Shown piece by piece: positions 25,511-34,045 of a stretch of DNA of 64,000 bases (position 1 is its first letter; each line of letters begins with the position of its first letter). This DNA comes from Rugosimonospora acidiphila (GTDB lineage: Bacteria > Actinomycetota > Actinomycetes > Mycobacteriales > Micromonosporaceae). A program made the position numbers and the translations under genes. The stretch spans positions 186,001 to 250,000 of the forward strand of contig NZ_BAABJQ010000001.1 in NCBI RefSeq assembly GCF_039543385.1, read 5' to 3'. The notes below the pieces were generated by a model, which ran no database searches, was not told where the DNA came from, and saw nothing but the letters and a program-made list of their open reading frames with translations.

Positions 25511-25571
25511 GCCGGCGTTCGCGCCCCGCCGGCACCCGGACCCGGGGCCCGGGCCGGGGCCGGGTGCGACC

Positions 25572-26801
25572 GTGACGGCGGGTGCGGCCGCGACCGGCGA
25601 GCCAGCGGCCACCGACTCCCCGGCCACCGACTCGCCGGTGATCGACCCGCCGACCACCCAATCGCCCGTCGCCGGGTCGTCGCGGCCTGACGCGCCGCGG
25701 GCCGACTCGCTGCGCACCGACGCCCTGCGAGTGGGCCGGTCGCGGGTGGGCCGGCTGCGGGCCGGGTGGCTCGCCGCGGGCGTGGCGGCTGTGGTGATCG
25801 CCTCGCTCGCCGGGCTCGCCATCGGGCCGGTCGGGCTCAACCCGGCGGGCGTGGCGCTGGAGCTGATCGACCTGGTACCGGGCGTGCACCTGCACAGCGG
25901 CCTGACCGGCACCGAGGCGGCCATCGTCACCCAGCTCCGGCTGCCCCGGGTGGTCCTCGGGCTGCTGGTCGGCGCGACGCTCGCCCTGGCCGGCGGCACG
26001 TACCAGGGCGTGTTCCGCAACCCGCTGGCCGACCCGTACCTGCTGGGCGCCGCCGCCGGCGCTGGCCTGGGCGCCACCGCCGCCATCGTGGTCTCGCACG
26101 CCATCGACACCGGGGCGGCGGGCGGCGGCGGGGCGACTCCGCTCACCGTACCGGCGGCGGCCTTTGTCGGTGCGCTGGTGGCGGTGGGGTTGACCTACGC
26201 GCTGGGCGCGAGCGGATCCGGCCGGGGCAGGTACCGCGGCCCGGCCGCCCTGATCCTCGCCGGTGTCGCGGTGGCCAGCTTCCTCACCGCCGGGCAGACC
26301 TTCCTGATGCAGCGGTACGCGCAGACCATCCGCCAGGTGTATTCGTGGCTCTCCGGTTCGCTCAGCACGGCGGGCTGGCACGACGTGCTGCTCCTGCTGC
26401 CGTACACGGTCGCCATGGCGGTGGTGGTGCTGGCCCACCGGCGCCAGCTCGACGTGATGTCGGTGGGTGACGAGGAGGCCGCCAGCCTGGGCGCCAACCC
26501 CGAGCGCACCCGGATCATCCTGATCGTCGCGGCGTCGTTGGGCACCGCGGCGGCGGTGTCCGTGTCCGGGCTGATCGGCTTCGTCGGGATCATCGTGCCG
26601 CACACCGTCCGGCTGCTGGCCGGCTCCAGCTACCGGGTGATCCTGCCGCTGTCGTTGCTCTTCGGCGCCGCGTTCCTGACCCTGGCGGACCTGGCGGCCC
26701 GTACCCTGCTCGCACCGAACGAGATCCCGATCGGCGTGGTCACCGCGTTCTTCGGCGCGCCGTTCTTCGTGATCGTGCTGCGCGGCTCCCGGCGGGCCTG
26801 A
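25572..26801 (+). CDS. btuC: Vitamin B12 ABC transporter permease
   Basis: A 409-residue FecCD-family permease with about ten transmembrane helices after an unusually long hydrophilic Thr/Asp/Arg-rich N-terminus (about 60 residues), which may mean the true start is further downstream. Family motifs include LRLPRVVLGLLVGATLALAG, NPLADPYLLGAAAGAGLGA, and the cytoplasmic coupling region with SLGANPERTR. It lies 61 bases after btuF and 1 base before btuD, in one transcript under the riboswitch. Confidence 0.92.
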   Translation: MTAGAAATGEPAATDSPATDSPVIDPPTTQSPVAGSSRPDAPRADSLRTDALRVGRSRVGRLRAGWLAAGVAAVVIASLAGLAIGPVGLNPAGVALELIDLVPGVHLHSGLTGTEAAIVTQLRLPRVVLGLLVGATLALAGGTYQGVFRNPLADPYLLGAAAGAGLGATAAIVVSHAIDTGAAGGGGATPLTVPAAAFVGALVAVGLTYALGASGSGRGRYRGPAALILAGVAVASFLTAGQTFLMQRYAQTIRQVYSWLSGSLSTAGWHDVLLLLPYTVAMAVVVLAHRRQLDVMSVGDEEAASLGANPERTRIILIVAASLGTAAAVSVSGLIGFVGIIVPHTVRLLAGSSYRVILPLSLLFGAAFLTLADLAARTLLAPNEIPIGVVTAFFGAPFFVIVLRGSRRA

Positions 26802-26802
26802 C

Positions 26803-27573
26803 ATGTCGGTCGAGATCAGGGATGTCGGCGTCGACCTGGACGGCAGCGAGATCGTGCGCGGGGTCAGCCTGACCGTCGCCGAGGGCGAGTGGGTAACCGT
26901 GATCGGCCCGAACGGGGCCGGCAAGTCCACGCTGCTGCGCGCGGTCGGCGGGCTGGTGCGATTCCGCGGCACGATCGAGCTGTTCGGCCGTTCGAGCGCG
27001 GTGCTGAGCCGGCGCGACCGGGCCCGGCTGGTGGCGATGGTGACGCAGGATCCGGTGGTACCGCCCGGCATGGTGGTGCTCGACTACGTGCTGCTGGGCC
27101 GCACCCCGTACATCCGGCCGCTGGGTCGCGAGTCGGCCGCGGATCTGGCCGCCGTCGATCAGGCCCTGTCCCGGCTGGACCTGACCAGGTTCGCCGCGCG
27201 CCGGCTGGAGTCGCTGTCGGGCGGCGAGCGCCAGCGCGTCTTCCTGGCCCGGGCGCTGGCCCAGGGGGCCACCCTGCTGCTGCTCGACGAGCCGACCACG
27301 GCCCTGGACATCGGGCACCAGCAGGAGGTGCTGGAGCTGGTCGACCAGCTGCGCCGGGACGGCCCGCTGACCGTGCTTGCGACCATGCACGACCTGTCGA
27401 TCGCGGGCGAGTTCGCCGATCGGATGGTGCTGCTGTCCGGCGGCCGGGTGGCCGCCGCCGGGACCCCCCGCGAGGTGCTCACCGAACAGCTGCTGGCCCG
27501 GCACTACGGCGCCCGGGTCCGGGTCGTGGACGGCGACTTCGGGCCGCTGGTGGTGCCGGTCAGGTCAGCGTGA
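26803..27573 (+). CDS. btuD: Vitamin B12 ABC transporter ATPase
   Basis: A 256-residue ABC ATPase with Walker A GPNGAGKST, Q-loop VTQDPVVPPG, signature LSGGERQR, Walker B LLLLDEPTTALD and the switch His in TMHDLS. It powers import by BtuC with BtuF. Its 3' end overlaps the convergent VOC gene by 14 bases, so no terminator fits between them. Confidence 0.93.
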   Translation: MSVEIRDVGVDLDGSEIVRGVSLTVAEGEWVTVIGPNGAGKSTLLRAVGGLVRFRGTIELFGRSSAVLSRRDRARLVAMVTQDPVVPPGMVVLDYVLLGRTPYIRPLGRESAADLAAVDQALSRLDLTRFAARRLESLSGGERQRVFLARALAQGATLLLLDEPTTALDIGHQQEVLELVDQLRRDGPLTVLATMHDLSIAGEFADRMVLLSGGRVAAAGTPREVLTEQLLARHYGARVRVVDGDFGPLVVPVRSA

Positions 27574-28327
27574 CGATCCCGAAGACCGCGCCGCACGGGT
27601 CGCCCGCGACGGCGAAGCGCCCCGCCGGGGAGCCGGTCGGCTCGATCGAGATCACGCCGCCCAGCTGCCCGATCCGCTCCGCCGTCTCGTCGACGTCGGC
27701 GACCGCCAGGTACACCATCCAGTGGCTGGGCAGGTCGTCCGGGTACCGGTCGCTGGTCATCGGCATCATCCCGGCGACCGACCGATCGCCGCACTTGAAC
27801 TCGGTGTACGCGACGCCCGGCTGGTCGCTGGCCTGCGTGGTCCAGCCCAGCGCCCGGCCGTAGAAGTCGGCGGCGGCGTCGGCCTCGCGGACCATCAGCT
27901 CGTTCCAGCAGAAGGTGCTCGGCTCGTTGACGATCCCCGCACCCGGGAAACTGCCGCCCTGCCAGGCCGAGAACGGCGCGCCCGTGGTGTCCATGAACAC
28001 GGCCATCCGACCGATGCCGAGCACGTCCATGGGCGGAACCATCACCTTCCCGCCGGCGCCCTCGACCCGGGCGGCGGTCGCGTCCAGGTCGTCCGTCGCC
28101 GCGTACCAGGTCCAGGCCGGCGGCGCTGAGTCGCTCATCAGCTGGCCAGCTCCGGCCACGGGAGAGCCGCCCTGGTGGAAGGTGGTGTACCCGCCGGCGG
28201 CGGGGTCCGGCGAGACCTCGGCGGTCCAGCCGAACAGGTCGGTGTAGAACGCCCTCGAAACGTCGAGGTCGGGCGAGCCGAGGTCGATCCAGCACGGGGT
28301 GCCGGGCAGGTACCGGGACATCTTCAT
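27560..28327 (-). CDS. Two-domain VOC (glyoxalase-fold) protein
   Basis: A 255-residue protein with two VOC repeats: the first opens with GTPCWIDLGSPDLDVSRAFY, the second with FCWNELMVREADAAADFYG; each ends with a glyoxalase-like closing strand. ATG 28327 is preferred to the upstream start at 28351 because GAGGGGAG stands 5-7 bases before it. It resembles actinobacterial hydroxylase/glyoxalase proteins of the CFP32 type. Substrate unknown. It is transcribed against btuD, with a 14-base 3' overlap. Confidence 0.85.
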   Translation of the reverse strand: MKMSRYLPGTPCWIDLGSPDLDVSRAFYTDLFGWTAEVSPDPAAGGYTTFHQGGSPVAGAGQLMSDSAPPAWTWYAATDDLDATAARVEGAGGKVMVPPMDVLGIGRMAVFMDTTGAPFSAWQGGSFPGAGIVNEPSTFCWNELMVREADAAADFYGRALGWTTQASDQPGVAYTEFKCGDRSVAGMMPMTSDRYPDDLPSHWMVYLAVADVDETAERIGQLGGVISIEPTGSPAGRFAVAGDPCGAVFGIVTLT

Positions 28328-28396
28328 GACAGCTCCCCTCGTCGAACGCATCCTGGCACCGGGGTGCGCCGGCGCGCGCCGATATGGGGAAACTCG

Positions 28397-30379
28397 TCAC
28401 AGCGGGGAGGGCAACGGCCGCGAGTGGATCACCGCGAGCCGGGACACCGCCCGGGTCAGCACCACGTACAGCCGGTTGAGCCCGCGCGCCTCGGCCGCCG
28501 CGATCTCGGCCGGCTCCACGGCGATGACGTGGTCGTACTCCAGACCCTTCGCCAGGGTGGCGGGCAGTACCGTGATCCGGCTCTCGTCCTCGGCGCCCCC
28601 GCTGTCCAGCCCGGCCGCCCGCAGCGCCGCGGCCAGCCGGTCGACGGCCGAGTCCGCGGCGATCACTCCGACCGAGCCGTCCTGCTCCAGCGCGGCCCGC
28701 ACCGCGTCCACCGTGCCGGCGTCCACATCGGACACCTCCTGTACCCGCAGCCACCCGTCCCCGCGCAGCGAGGTGGCCGCCGCGACGTCCACGCCCAGCG
28801 CCGGCAGCAGCCGGTTCGCCAGCGCGACCACCGCCTGCGGTACCCGAAACCCGATGGTCAGCGGCACCACGGCGGCGCCGGGCTTGCCCAGATGCTCGAG
28901 CGAGTCGGCCCAGTTCCGGGCTGCCCAGGGCGCGGTGCCCTGGGCCAGGTCGCCGAGCAGCGTCAGCGAGGCGTGCTCGCTGCGCCGGGCGATGGCGCGG
29001 CACTGCATCGGCGACAGGTCCTGCGCCTCGTCGATCACCACGTGGCCGAAGCTGGGCAGCCGGTCGATCAGGCCGGCCGCCTCGTCGATGAGCACCGCGT
29101 CGGCCGCCGACCAGCGGGTCGCCCTGGGTGAGCGGGCCGGCTTGGCCCAGCGGATGGCCGCCTGCTCCGGTTCGCTGAGGATGCCCTCGGCCGCGTCGGT
29201 GGGATCGCTCAACACGTCGAAGACCAGCGCCTCGGGCGTGACCGCGGGCCAGCACGCGTCGAGGAACGACACGACCGCCGCGGACCGGCCCATCCGGCGT
29301 ACCCACGACTCCGGCGGCGACTCGCCGCTGCGCGCCTCCGCCTGGCGTTGCAGCAGCGCCACCACCCGGGCGCGTACCCGCTCCCGGCCGATCGCGTGCG
29401 GGGGATCCTCGCGGCGTACGTCGTCGACGAGCCGGCGCAGTACCGTCTCCGGCAGCCGCCACCGGTACGCTCCGTCCGAGACCGCGATCGGCTCCTCCGG
29501 CCGGCGCACGTACCGGCCCAGCGCCCGGCGCAGCACCTCCGCCATCCGCGGATCGTGCTTCACCACCTGCCCCTCGGCGCTGTCGCTGCCCCGGACGGCG
29601 GTGGTCAGCAGGTCCTCCACGGTGGACTGCGCGACGTCGATCTCGCCGAGCGCGGGCAGCACCGCCGCGATGTACCGCAGGAACGCCCGGTTCGGGCCGA
29701 CGATCAGCACCTTCGAGCGGCGCAGCCGCTCCCGGTGCAGGTACAGCAGGTATGCCGCCCGGTGCAGCCCGACCGCGGTCTTGCCGGTACCGGGCGCGCC
29801 CTGGACGCAGATGGTCTCTTCGATGTCGGCGCGGACCAGCTCATCCTGGTCGGGCTGGATGGTGGCCACGATGTCGCGCATCGGGCCGACGCGCGGCCTC
29901 TCGATCTCGTTGGTCAGGATCCGGCTGGCGGTGCCCAGTTCCTCGCCCCGGTCGAGGTGTTCGTCTTCGAACGAGGTGAGCGTGCCGGCGGAGAACCCGA
30001 ACCGGCGGCGCACCGCGACGCCCTGCGGGTCACCGGCCGAGGCCCGGTAGAACGACTGGGAGATGGGTGCGCGCCAGTCCAGCACCATGGGCTCGCCGCG
30101 TTCGTCGGTGACGTGCCGCCGGCCGATGTGGTAGTCGCCCTCGTCGCCGAACCGGAGGCGGCCGAAGAACAGCGGGGTGGTCGGGTCGTCGGCCAGTTCG
30201 GCGATCCGGCGGGACAGGGCGCGGCCCAGGCTCTCGGCGCCGTAGCCGTCGCCGGCGACGTCGCCGCCGACGGCGTACAGGGCCTCGGCGCCCTCGCGCA
30301 TCCGCTTCAGGGCAGTGCGCGAGCTGGTGAGATGTTCCCGTTCATGATCAAGATCGGCGTCGAGGTCGGATGCGGGCAT
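28397..30379 (-). CDS. helD: HelD-like superfamily 1 helicase (RNA polymerase-associated)
   Basis: A 660-residue UvrD/Rep-related ATPase. The N-terminal coiled-coil arm (DADLDHEREHLTSSRTALKRM, read in blocks) precedes an SF1 core with Walker A GAPGTGKT (residues 194-201) and Walker B VVIDEAQDLS, and C-terminal motifs GFRVP and LNRLYVVLTRA. HelD proteins bind RNA polymerase, recycle it and, in some actinomycetes (HelR type), protect against rifamycins. The inserted DNA- or rifamycin-contacting loops could not be assessed. I saw no rifamycin-associated inverted repeat in the upstream 200 bases. Monocistronic. Confidence 0.85.
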   Translation of the reverse strand: MPASDLDADLDHEREHLTSSRTALKRMREGAEALYAVGGDVAGDGYGAESLGRALSRRIAELADDPTTPLFFGRLRFGDEGDYHIGRRHVTDERGEPMVLDWRAPISQSFYRASAGDPQGVAVRRRFGFSAGTLTSFEDEHLDRGEELGTASRILTNEIERPRVGPMRDIVATIQPDQDELVRADIEETICVQGAPGTGKTAVGLHRAAYLLYLHRERLRRSKVLIVGPNRAFLRYIAAVLPALGEIDVAQSTVEDLLTTAVRGSDSAEGQVVKHDPRMAEVLRRALGRYVRRPEEPIAVSDGAYRWRLPETVLRRLVDDVRREDPPHAIGRERVRARVVALLQRQAEARSGESPPESWVRRMGRSAAVVSFLDACWPAVTPEALVFDVLSDPTDAAEGILSEPEQAAIRWAKPARSPRATRWSAADAVLIDEAAGLIDRLPSFGHVVIDEAQDLSPMQCRAIARRSEHASLTLLGDLAQGTAPWAARNWADSLEHLGKPGAAVVPLTIGFRVPQAVVALANRLLPALGVDVAAATSLRGDGWLRVQEVSDVDAGTVDAVRAALEQDGSVGVIAADSAVDRLAAALRAAGLDSGGAEDESRITVLPATLAKGLEYDHVIAVEPAEIAAAEARGLNRLYVVLTRAVSRLAVIHSRPLPSPL

Positions 30380-30578
30380 GCTGGCTTCCTTGAAGAACTC
30401 GGCTGTCCGCTCGCGTGTCCGGGGGCGGATGGCCGACGCCCGGCGCGACGACGTCCGCTGCGGTGCTACTCACCGCGGCCGTCAAGCGACCAACTACGAT
30501 ACGCCGCCACCACCGGGCCGCTCCATCGAATTAGCGCGCAGCCGTGCGCGCCCGAGAACTTGATCAGCGATCGGAGCG

Positions 30579-30677
30579 GTGCGGGGTGACGCGGCCATAT
30601 ACGCCGCCGAGGTTGAAGGGCGCGACCTCGATGGTCTGGCAGGGTGGGCGACGGCACAGCCGATAGACATCGACTGA
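30579..30677 (+). CDS. Short ORF before mazF: possible truncated antitoxin
   Basis: A 32-codon ORF from GTG 30579 to a TGA sharing one base with the mazF ATG (TGATG). It is acidic (about eight Asp/Glu) and opens V-R-G-D-A-A-I-Y-A-A-E-V-E, like the C-terminal toxin-neutralising tail of MazE/RHH antitoxins. No DNA-binding half is visible: the frame is closed by TGA at 30561, and the other upstream frames do not read like an antitoxin. It may be a remnant, a minimal antitoxin or chance. Confidence 0.35.
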   Translation: MRGDAAIYAAEVEGRDLDGLAGWATAQPIDID

Positions 30678-30979
30678 TGCGGCCTATCCACCTGGCGGCA
30701 CTCGACAAGACCCGTCCGGTACTCGTCCTCACCCGTGAGCAGGTCCGTCCCTTTCTCGCGTCGATGAGCGTGGCGCCGATCACAAGCACCATCCGGGGCC
30801 TCTCTACCGAGGTTCCGGTCGGCAAGGCCAACGGTCTCGACCACGACTCTGTGATCTCGTGCGACAACATCACGACCGTGCCCCGTTCGACGCTCGGCCG
30901 GCGCATCGGTCATCTGCTGCCCGGGCAGGAGGAGGCGCTCGAGCTGGCCATCGCCGCGGCCTACGATCTTGATCTCTAG
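30677..30979 (+). CDS. mazF: MazF/PemK-family endoribonuclease toxin
   Basis: A 100-residue type II toxin fold. Family blocks seen are the N-terminal RPIHLAALDKTRPVLVLT (start strand), VAPITSTIRGLSTEV, and the C-terminal VISCDNITTVPRSTLGRRIG. ATG 30677 is chosen because the protein then begins at the first PemK strand and the ATG overlaps the stop of a short upstream ORF; a start at 30644 adds unsupported residues. Homologues cleave mRNA at short sequences and are held by a cognate antitoxin, which here seems missing or very short. Confidence 0.85.
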   Translation: MRPIHLAALDKTRPVLVLTREQVRPFLASMSVAPITSTIRGLSTEVPVGKANGLDHDSVISCDNITTVPRSTLGRRIGHLLPGQEEALELAIAAAYDLDL

Positions 30980-31012
30980 GTCTGGTTACTGATCCCGCCG
31001 CGCTCGCCCCGT

Positions 31013-31018
31013 TATCTT
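31013..31018 (+). promoter_or_regulatory. -10 element for a leaderless transcript of the regulator gene
   Basis: TATCTT lies exactly 6 bases before ATG 31025, the spacing expected if transcription begins at the A of the start codon. No Shine-Dalgarno sequence is present, which supports leaderless initiation. Confidence 0.5.
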
Positions 31019-31024
31019 GACCGG

Positions 31025-31723
31025 ATGGCAACGAATCCGGCGACCGACCCCACCGCGGCCGCGAACGCATCGGCCGGCAAGCTACCGGCTCGTCCCGGTG
31101 CGGCTCATAGCGATCTGGCCGGCCCGGGCCTGCCCATGGCGCCCAACGGCGACCCGCTGATCAGCGACATCGGGATGATGCGGGCGATGTCCCATCCCGC
31201 GCGGATCCAGATCCTGGAGCATCTCAGCCAGAACGGCCCGTCCACCGCCACCGAGTGCGCGGAGATCGTCGGGCTGTCGCCCAGCGCCACCAGCTACCAC
31301 CTGCGTGCCCTTGCGAAGGTGGGGCTGATCGAGGAGGCGCCGGGCCGGGGCGACGCCCGCGAGCGGGTGTGGCGCAGCACGGTCGCCGGCGGGTACTCGG
31401 TCGACGCGGGCGTGGACGCCACGCCGGAGGCGCGGGCGGCCGAGGACGGGTTGATCTCGACGTTCCTGGCCTGGGAGGACGCCCAGACCAGGAAGTTCCT
31501 GGCCCGGCGGATGAGTGAGCCGGCCGAGTGGCAGCGCGCGGTCCAGCTCTCCCAGATGGCCATCCTGGTGACCGCCGATGAGCTCAAGGCGCTCGGCGGA
31601 GCGATCGAAGAGTTGGTACGTCAGTACAGGAAGCGCGATCGGGTCGATCCACCGCCGGATGCCCGCACGGTCTCCGTGATGCTCCGCGCGTTTCCGACAG
31701 ACGACCCGACAGGGGCGCCATAG
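31025..31723 (+). CDS. ArsR-like winged-helix regulator
   Basis: A 232-residue transcription factor. The winged helix (about residues 48-115) reads SHPARIQILEHLSQNGPST, then SPSATSYHLRALAKVGLIEE and a wing with GRGDARERVWRST; the C-terminal half is helical (sensor or dimerisation). No metal-binding cysteines are visible, so ligand rather than metal sensing is likelier. It lies directly upstream of an MFS exporter on the same strand, separated by a 40-bp palindrome that probably is its operator. Confidence 0.88.
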   Translation: MATNPATDPTAAANASAGKLPARPGAAHSDLAGPGLPMAPNGDPLISDIGMMRAMSHPARIQILEHLSQNGPSTATECAEIVGLSPSATSYHLRALAKVGLIEEAPGRGDARERVWRSTVAGGYSVDAGVDATPEARAAEDGLISTFLAWEDAQTRKFLARRMSEPAEWQRAVQLSQMAILVTADELKALGGAIEELVRQYRKRDRVDPPPDARTVSVMLRAFPTDDPTGAP

Positions 31724-31738
31724 GGATTGCCAACTCCG

Positions 31739-31778
31739 AGATGTGAAGGACATACTTCGAAGTATGTCCTTCACATCT
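31739..31778 (+). promoter_or_regulatory. 40-bp perfect palindrome over the MFS exporter start
   Basis: Two uninterrupted 20-base arms meet at 31758/31759 with no spacer; the core is ACATACTTCGAAGTATGT. The arm pairing was checked base by base. The MFS ATG (31764) lies in the right arm. It is likely the operator of the upstream winged-helix regulator and, in RNA, a hairpin that would bury the start codon. Confidence 0.85.
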
Positions 31779-33047
31779 GAGTCCCGCTGGTCCGACGTTG
31801 CTGTGGCCGCCGTCGCCCGCGCCATCTCCAGCTGCGGAGACTTCCTCGCCGCCACGGCGCTGCTGCTGGTGCTCCAGCAACGGGGAGCGGGCAGCTACGC
31901 GGTGACCGCCCTGCTGCTCGCCGCCGCCGTGCCGCCGGTGGTGCTGGTGCGCTGGACGGGCCGGCTCGCCGACCGGGTGGACAGCCGGCTGCTGCTGGTC
32001 GTCACCGGTATCGGCCAGGCCGTGGTCTGCGTGGCCATGGTGTACGTGTCCAACGTGTACGCGCTGATCGGGCTGGCCACGCTGCTGGCCTGCGGGTACG
32101 CGCAGACCCAGCCGACCCTGGCCGCGCTGCTGCCGGCCATGGTCCGCGACGAGGACCTGCCCCGGGCCAGCGCGCTCAACCAGACCGCCGGCTCGATCGG
32201 CATGCTGGTCGCGCCGGCCCTCGGCGGCGTGCTGGTCGGGCTGTTCGGGCTGCGGGTACCGCTGCTGTTCGACGCGGTGAGCTACCTGGCCATCGTGGCC
32301 GCCGGCCTGCTGATCGGCACCCGGCGCCGGGGCGGTACCGCGGCCGGCCCGGAGGTGACCGCATCCGCGGCCGTATTCGCGCCGGTGCCGGCGGTGACCT
32401 GGCGGCTGCGCGACGACCGGCTGGTGTGGACCATGGTGGTGCTGTTCGGTGCGCTGATCGCGGCGGTCAGCGCGGTCAACGTGGCCGACGTCTTCTTCGT
32501 GCGTGGCGTACTGCACTCGAGCACGACGGTGTACGGGCTGCTCACCGCGGCCTGGGACGGCTCAATGCTGATCGGGGCCTGGCTGCTGAGCCGGCGCGCC
32601 CGCAGCGACGCGGCGGTGGCCCGGATGATGGCCGGTTCACTGCTGCTCACCTGCTTCGGCGTGCTCGCGATGTCGGCCGTGCCGAACGTCGCCGTCCTCG
32701 TGCCGCTGTTCGTGCTCGGCGGTGTCACCAACGGGGTGGAGAACGTCGCGGCGAACCTGACGCTCGGCCGGCGTGCTCCGGCGGAATTCCGGGGGCGGGC
32801 CTTCGCGACGTACGGTGCCGTGGCCAACGGGGCCAGCGCGGTGGGCTTCGTGGCCGGCGGGGTGGTGCTCGGCGTGCTGTCGGTGCGCGCGACCGTCGCT
32901 GCCTCCGGCCTGTTCGGGCTGGCCATCGCGCTGATCTTCATGGCCCCGCTGTTGCGGGCCGCGGCCCGCGAGCGGTCGATGGCCGGGGCGCTCCCCGCTC
33001 CCGTCGGGCACCCGGACGCCGGTGCGGCGATCGATGTGCCGGCGTGA
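31764..33047 (+). CDS. MFS exporter
   Basis: A 427-residue major facilitator with about 12 helices, of the EntS/drug-efflux type: ISSCGDFLAATALLLVLQQ in helix 1, the loop 2-3 motif GRLADRVDSRLLL, and RASALNQTAGSIGMLVAPALGG (read in blocks) in the helix 5 region. ATG 31764 is preferred over in-frame GTG 31743, both inside the palindrome. The adjacent ArsR-like gene suggests drug- or metabolite-inducible efflux. Substrate unknown. Confidence 0.87.
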   Translation: MSFTSESRWSDVAVAAVARAISSCGDFLAATALLLVLQQRGAGSYAVTALLLAAAVPPVVLVRWTGRLADRVDSRLLLVVTGIGQAVVCVAMVYVSNVYALIGLATLLACGYAQTQPTLAALLPAMVRDEDLPRASALNQTAGSIGMLVAPALGGVLVGLFGLRVPLLFDAVSYLAIVAAGLLIGTRRRGGTAAGPEVTASAAVFAPVPAVTWRLRDDRLVWTMVVLFGALIAAVSAVNVADVFFVRGVLHSSTTVYGLLTAAWDGSMLIGAWLLSRRARSDAAVARMMAGSLLLTCFGVLAMSAVPNVAVLVPLFVLGGVTNGVENVAANLTLGRRAPAEFRGRAFATYGAVANGASAVGFVAGGVVLGVLSVRATVAASGLFGLAIALIFMAPLLRAAARERSMAGALPAPVGHPDAGAAIDVPA

Positions 33048-33071
33048 GCTTCACCACGGCCGGGCACGGCG

Positions 33072-33077
33072 TAGCGT
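33072..33077 (+). promoter_or_regulatory. Candidate -10 element of mqnA
   Basis: TAGCGT (TANNNT type) lies 7 bases before GTG 33085, at leaderless spacing and without a Shine-Dalgarno sequence. The surrounding sequence is too GC-rich to identify a -35. Confidence 0.35.
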
Positions 33078-33084
33078 GCGACAG

Positions 33085-33933
33085 GTGAGCACATCGCAGC
33101 GACCGCGGGTAGGTCACATCCAGTTCTTGAATTGTCTGCCCATCTACTGGGGGCTGATGCGCTCCGGTACCCTGCTGGATTTCGACCTGCACAAGGACAC
33201 CCCGGACCGGCTCAACGATGACCTGGTCGAGGGCAGGCTGGACATCGCCCCGATCTCGCTGGTCGAGTACCTCCGCCACGCGGACGAGTTGCTGTTGCTG
33301 CCTGACCTCGCGGTGGGCAGCGACGGGCCGGTGCTGTCGGTGAACCTGGTCTCCACCAGGCCGCTCGATCAGCTCGACCAGCGCCGGGTGGCGCTCGGCT
33401 CGACCAGCCGCACGGGCGTACTGCTCGCCAAGATGCTGCTCCAGCAGCAATATGGCGTGACGCCGGAGTACTTCCGCTGCCTGCCGGATCTCAGCACCAT
33501 GCTGCTGGAGGCGGACGCGGGCGTGGTGATCGGCGACGTCGCGCTGCGCGCCCTGTACGAGGCGCCCAAACGCGGCCTCAGCGTGACCGACCTCGGCCAG
33601 GCCTGGCGCGACTGGACCGGCCTGCCGATGGTGTTCGCGGTGTGGGCGGTGCGCCGCGACTTCGCGGCCGCCCACCCCGGCGTGGTCAAGGACGTCCACC
33701 AGGCGTTCCTTCGCTCACGCGACCTGTGCCTGTCGGAGTTGGACGAGGTGGCCACCGCGGCGGCCCGGTGGGAGCCGTTCGACGCCGCGACTTTGGCGGG
33801 TTACTTCCGCACGCTGGACTTCTCACTGGGGGATCGGCAGGTGGCGGGCCTGTCGGAGTTCGCCCGCCGCGCCGCCGAACTGGGCGAGGCGCCGGCACTG
33901 CCGACCGGCCGGCCGGACTTCTTCGTCGACTGA
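33085..33933 (+). CDS. mqnA: Chorismate dehydratase
   Basis: First enzyme of the futalosine menaquinone pathway, removing water from chorismate to give 3-enolpyruvylbenzoate. The 282 residues form a periplasmic-binding-protein-like fold used as a cytoplasmic enzyme: N-terminal RVGHIQFLNCLPIYWGL, LDIAPISLVEYL, and SVNLVSTRPLDQL. GTG 33085 is chosen because the similarity starts there; an upstream start at 33022 lies in unrelated sequence. It stands apart from the other mqn genes and is closed by a strong hairpin. Confidence 0.92.
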   Translation: MSTSQRPRVGHIQFLNCLPIYWGLMRSGTLLDFDLHKDTPDRLNDDLVEGRLDIAPISLVEYLRHADELLLLPDLAVGSDGPVLSVNLVSTRPLDQLDQRRVALGSTSRTGVLLAKMLLQQQYGVTPEYFRCLPDLSTMLLEADAGVVIGDVALRALYEAPKRGLSVTDLGQAWRDWTGLPMVFAVWAVRRDFAAAHPGVVKDVHQAFLRSRDLCLSELDEVATAAARWEPFDAATLAGYFRTLDFSLGDRQVAGLSEFARRAAELGEAPALPTGRPDFFVD

Positions 33934-33954
33934 GAACGCGCGTTCGACTTATCG

Positions 33955-33988
33955 CACTAGGGCCCGGCCGATCGGCCGGGCCCTAGTG
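33955..33988. terminator. Bidirectional hairpin terminator
   Basis: A perfect 34-base palindrome centred on 33971/33972 (CACTAGGGCCCGGCCGA and its complement), 21 bases after mqnA and 57 bases past the stop of the convergent serine-hydrolase gene. It should terminate both. Confidence 0.8.
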
Positions 33989-34045
33989 TTCGCAAGTGGG
34001 CTGGAGCGTTCGCGGGAGGCTTGAGCGCCTTGCGGTGATCGACGG

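Noticed and set aside
30378..30563. 61-codon ORF as the antitoxin of MazF
   Set aside because: Strongly basic, no antitoxin-like fold, and not contiguous with the toxin; probably chance.
30380..30578. Rifamycin-associated element upstream of helD
   Set aside because: No matching inverted repeat was seen in the 200 bases before the start codon.
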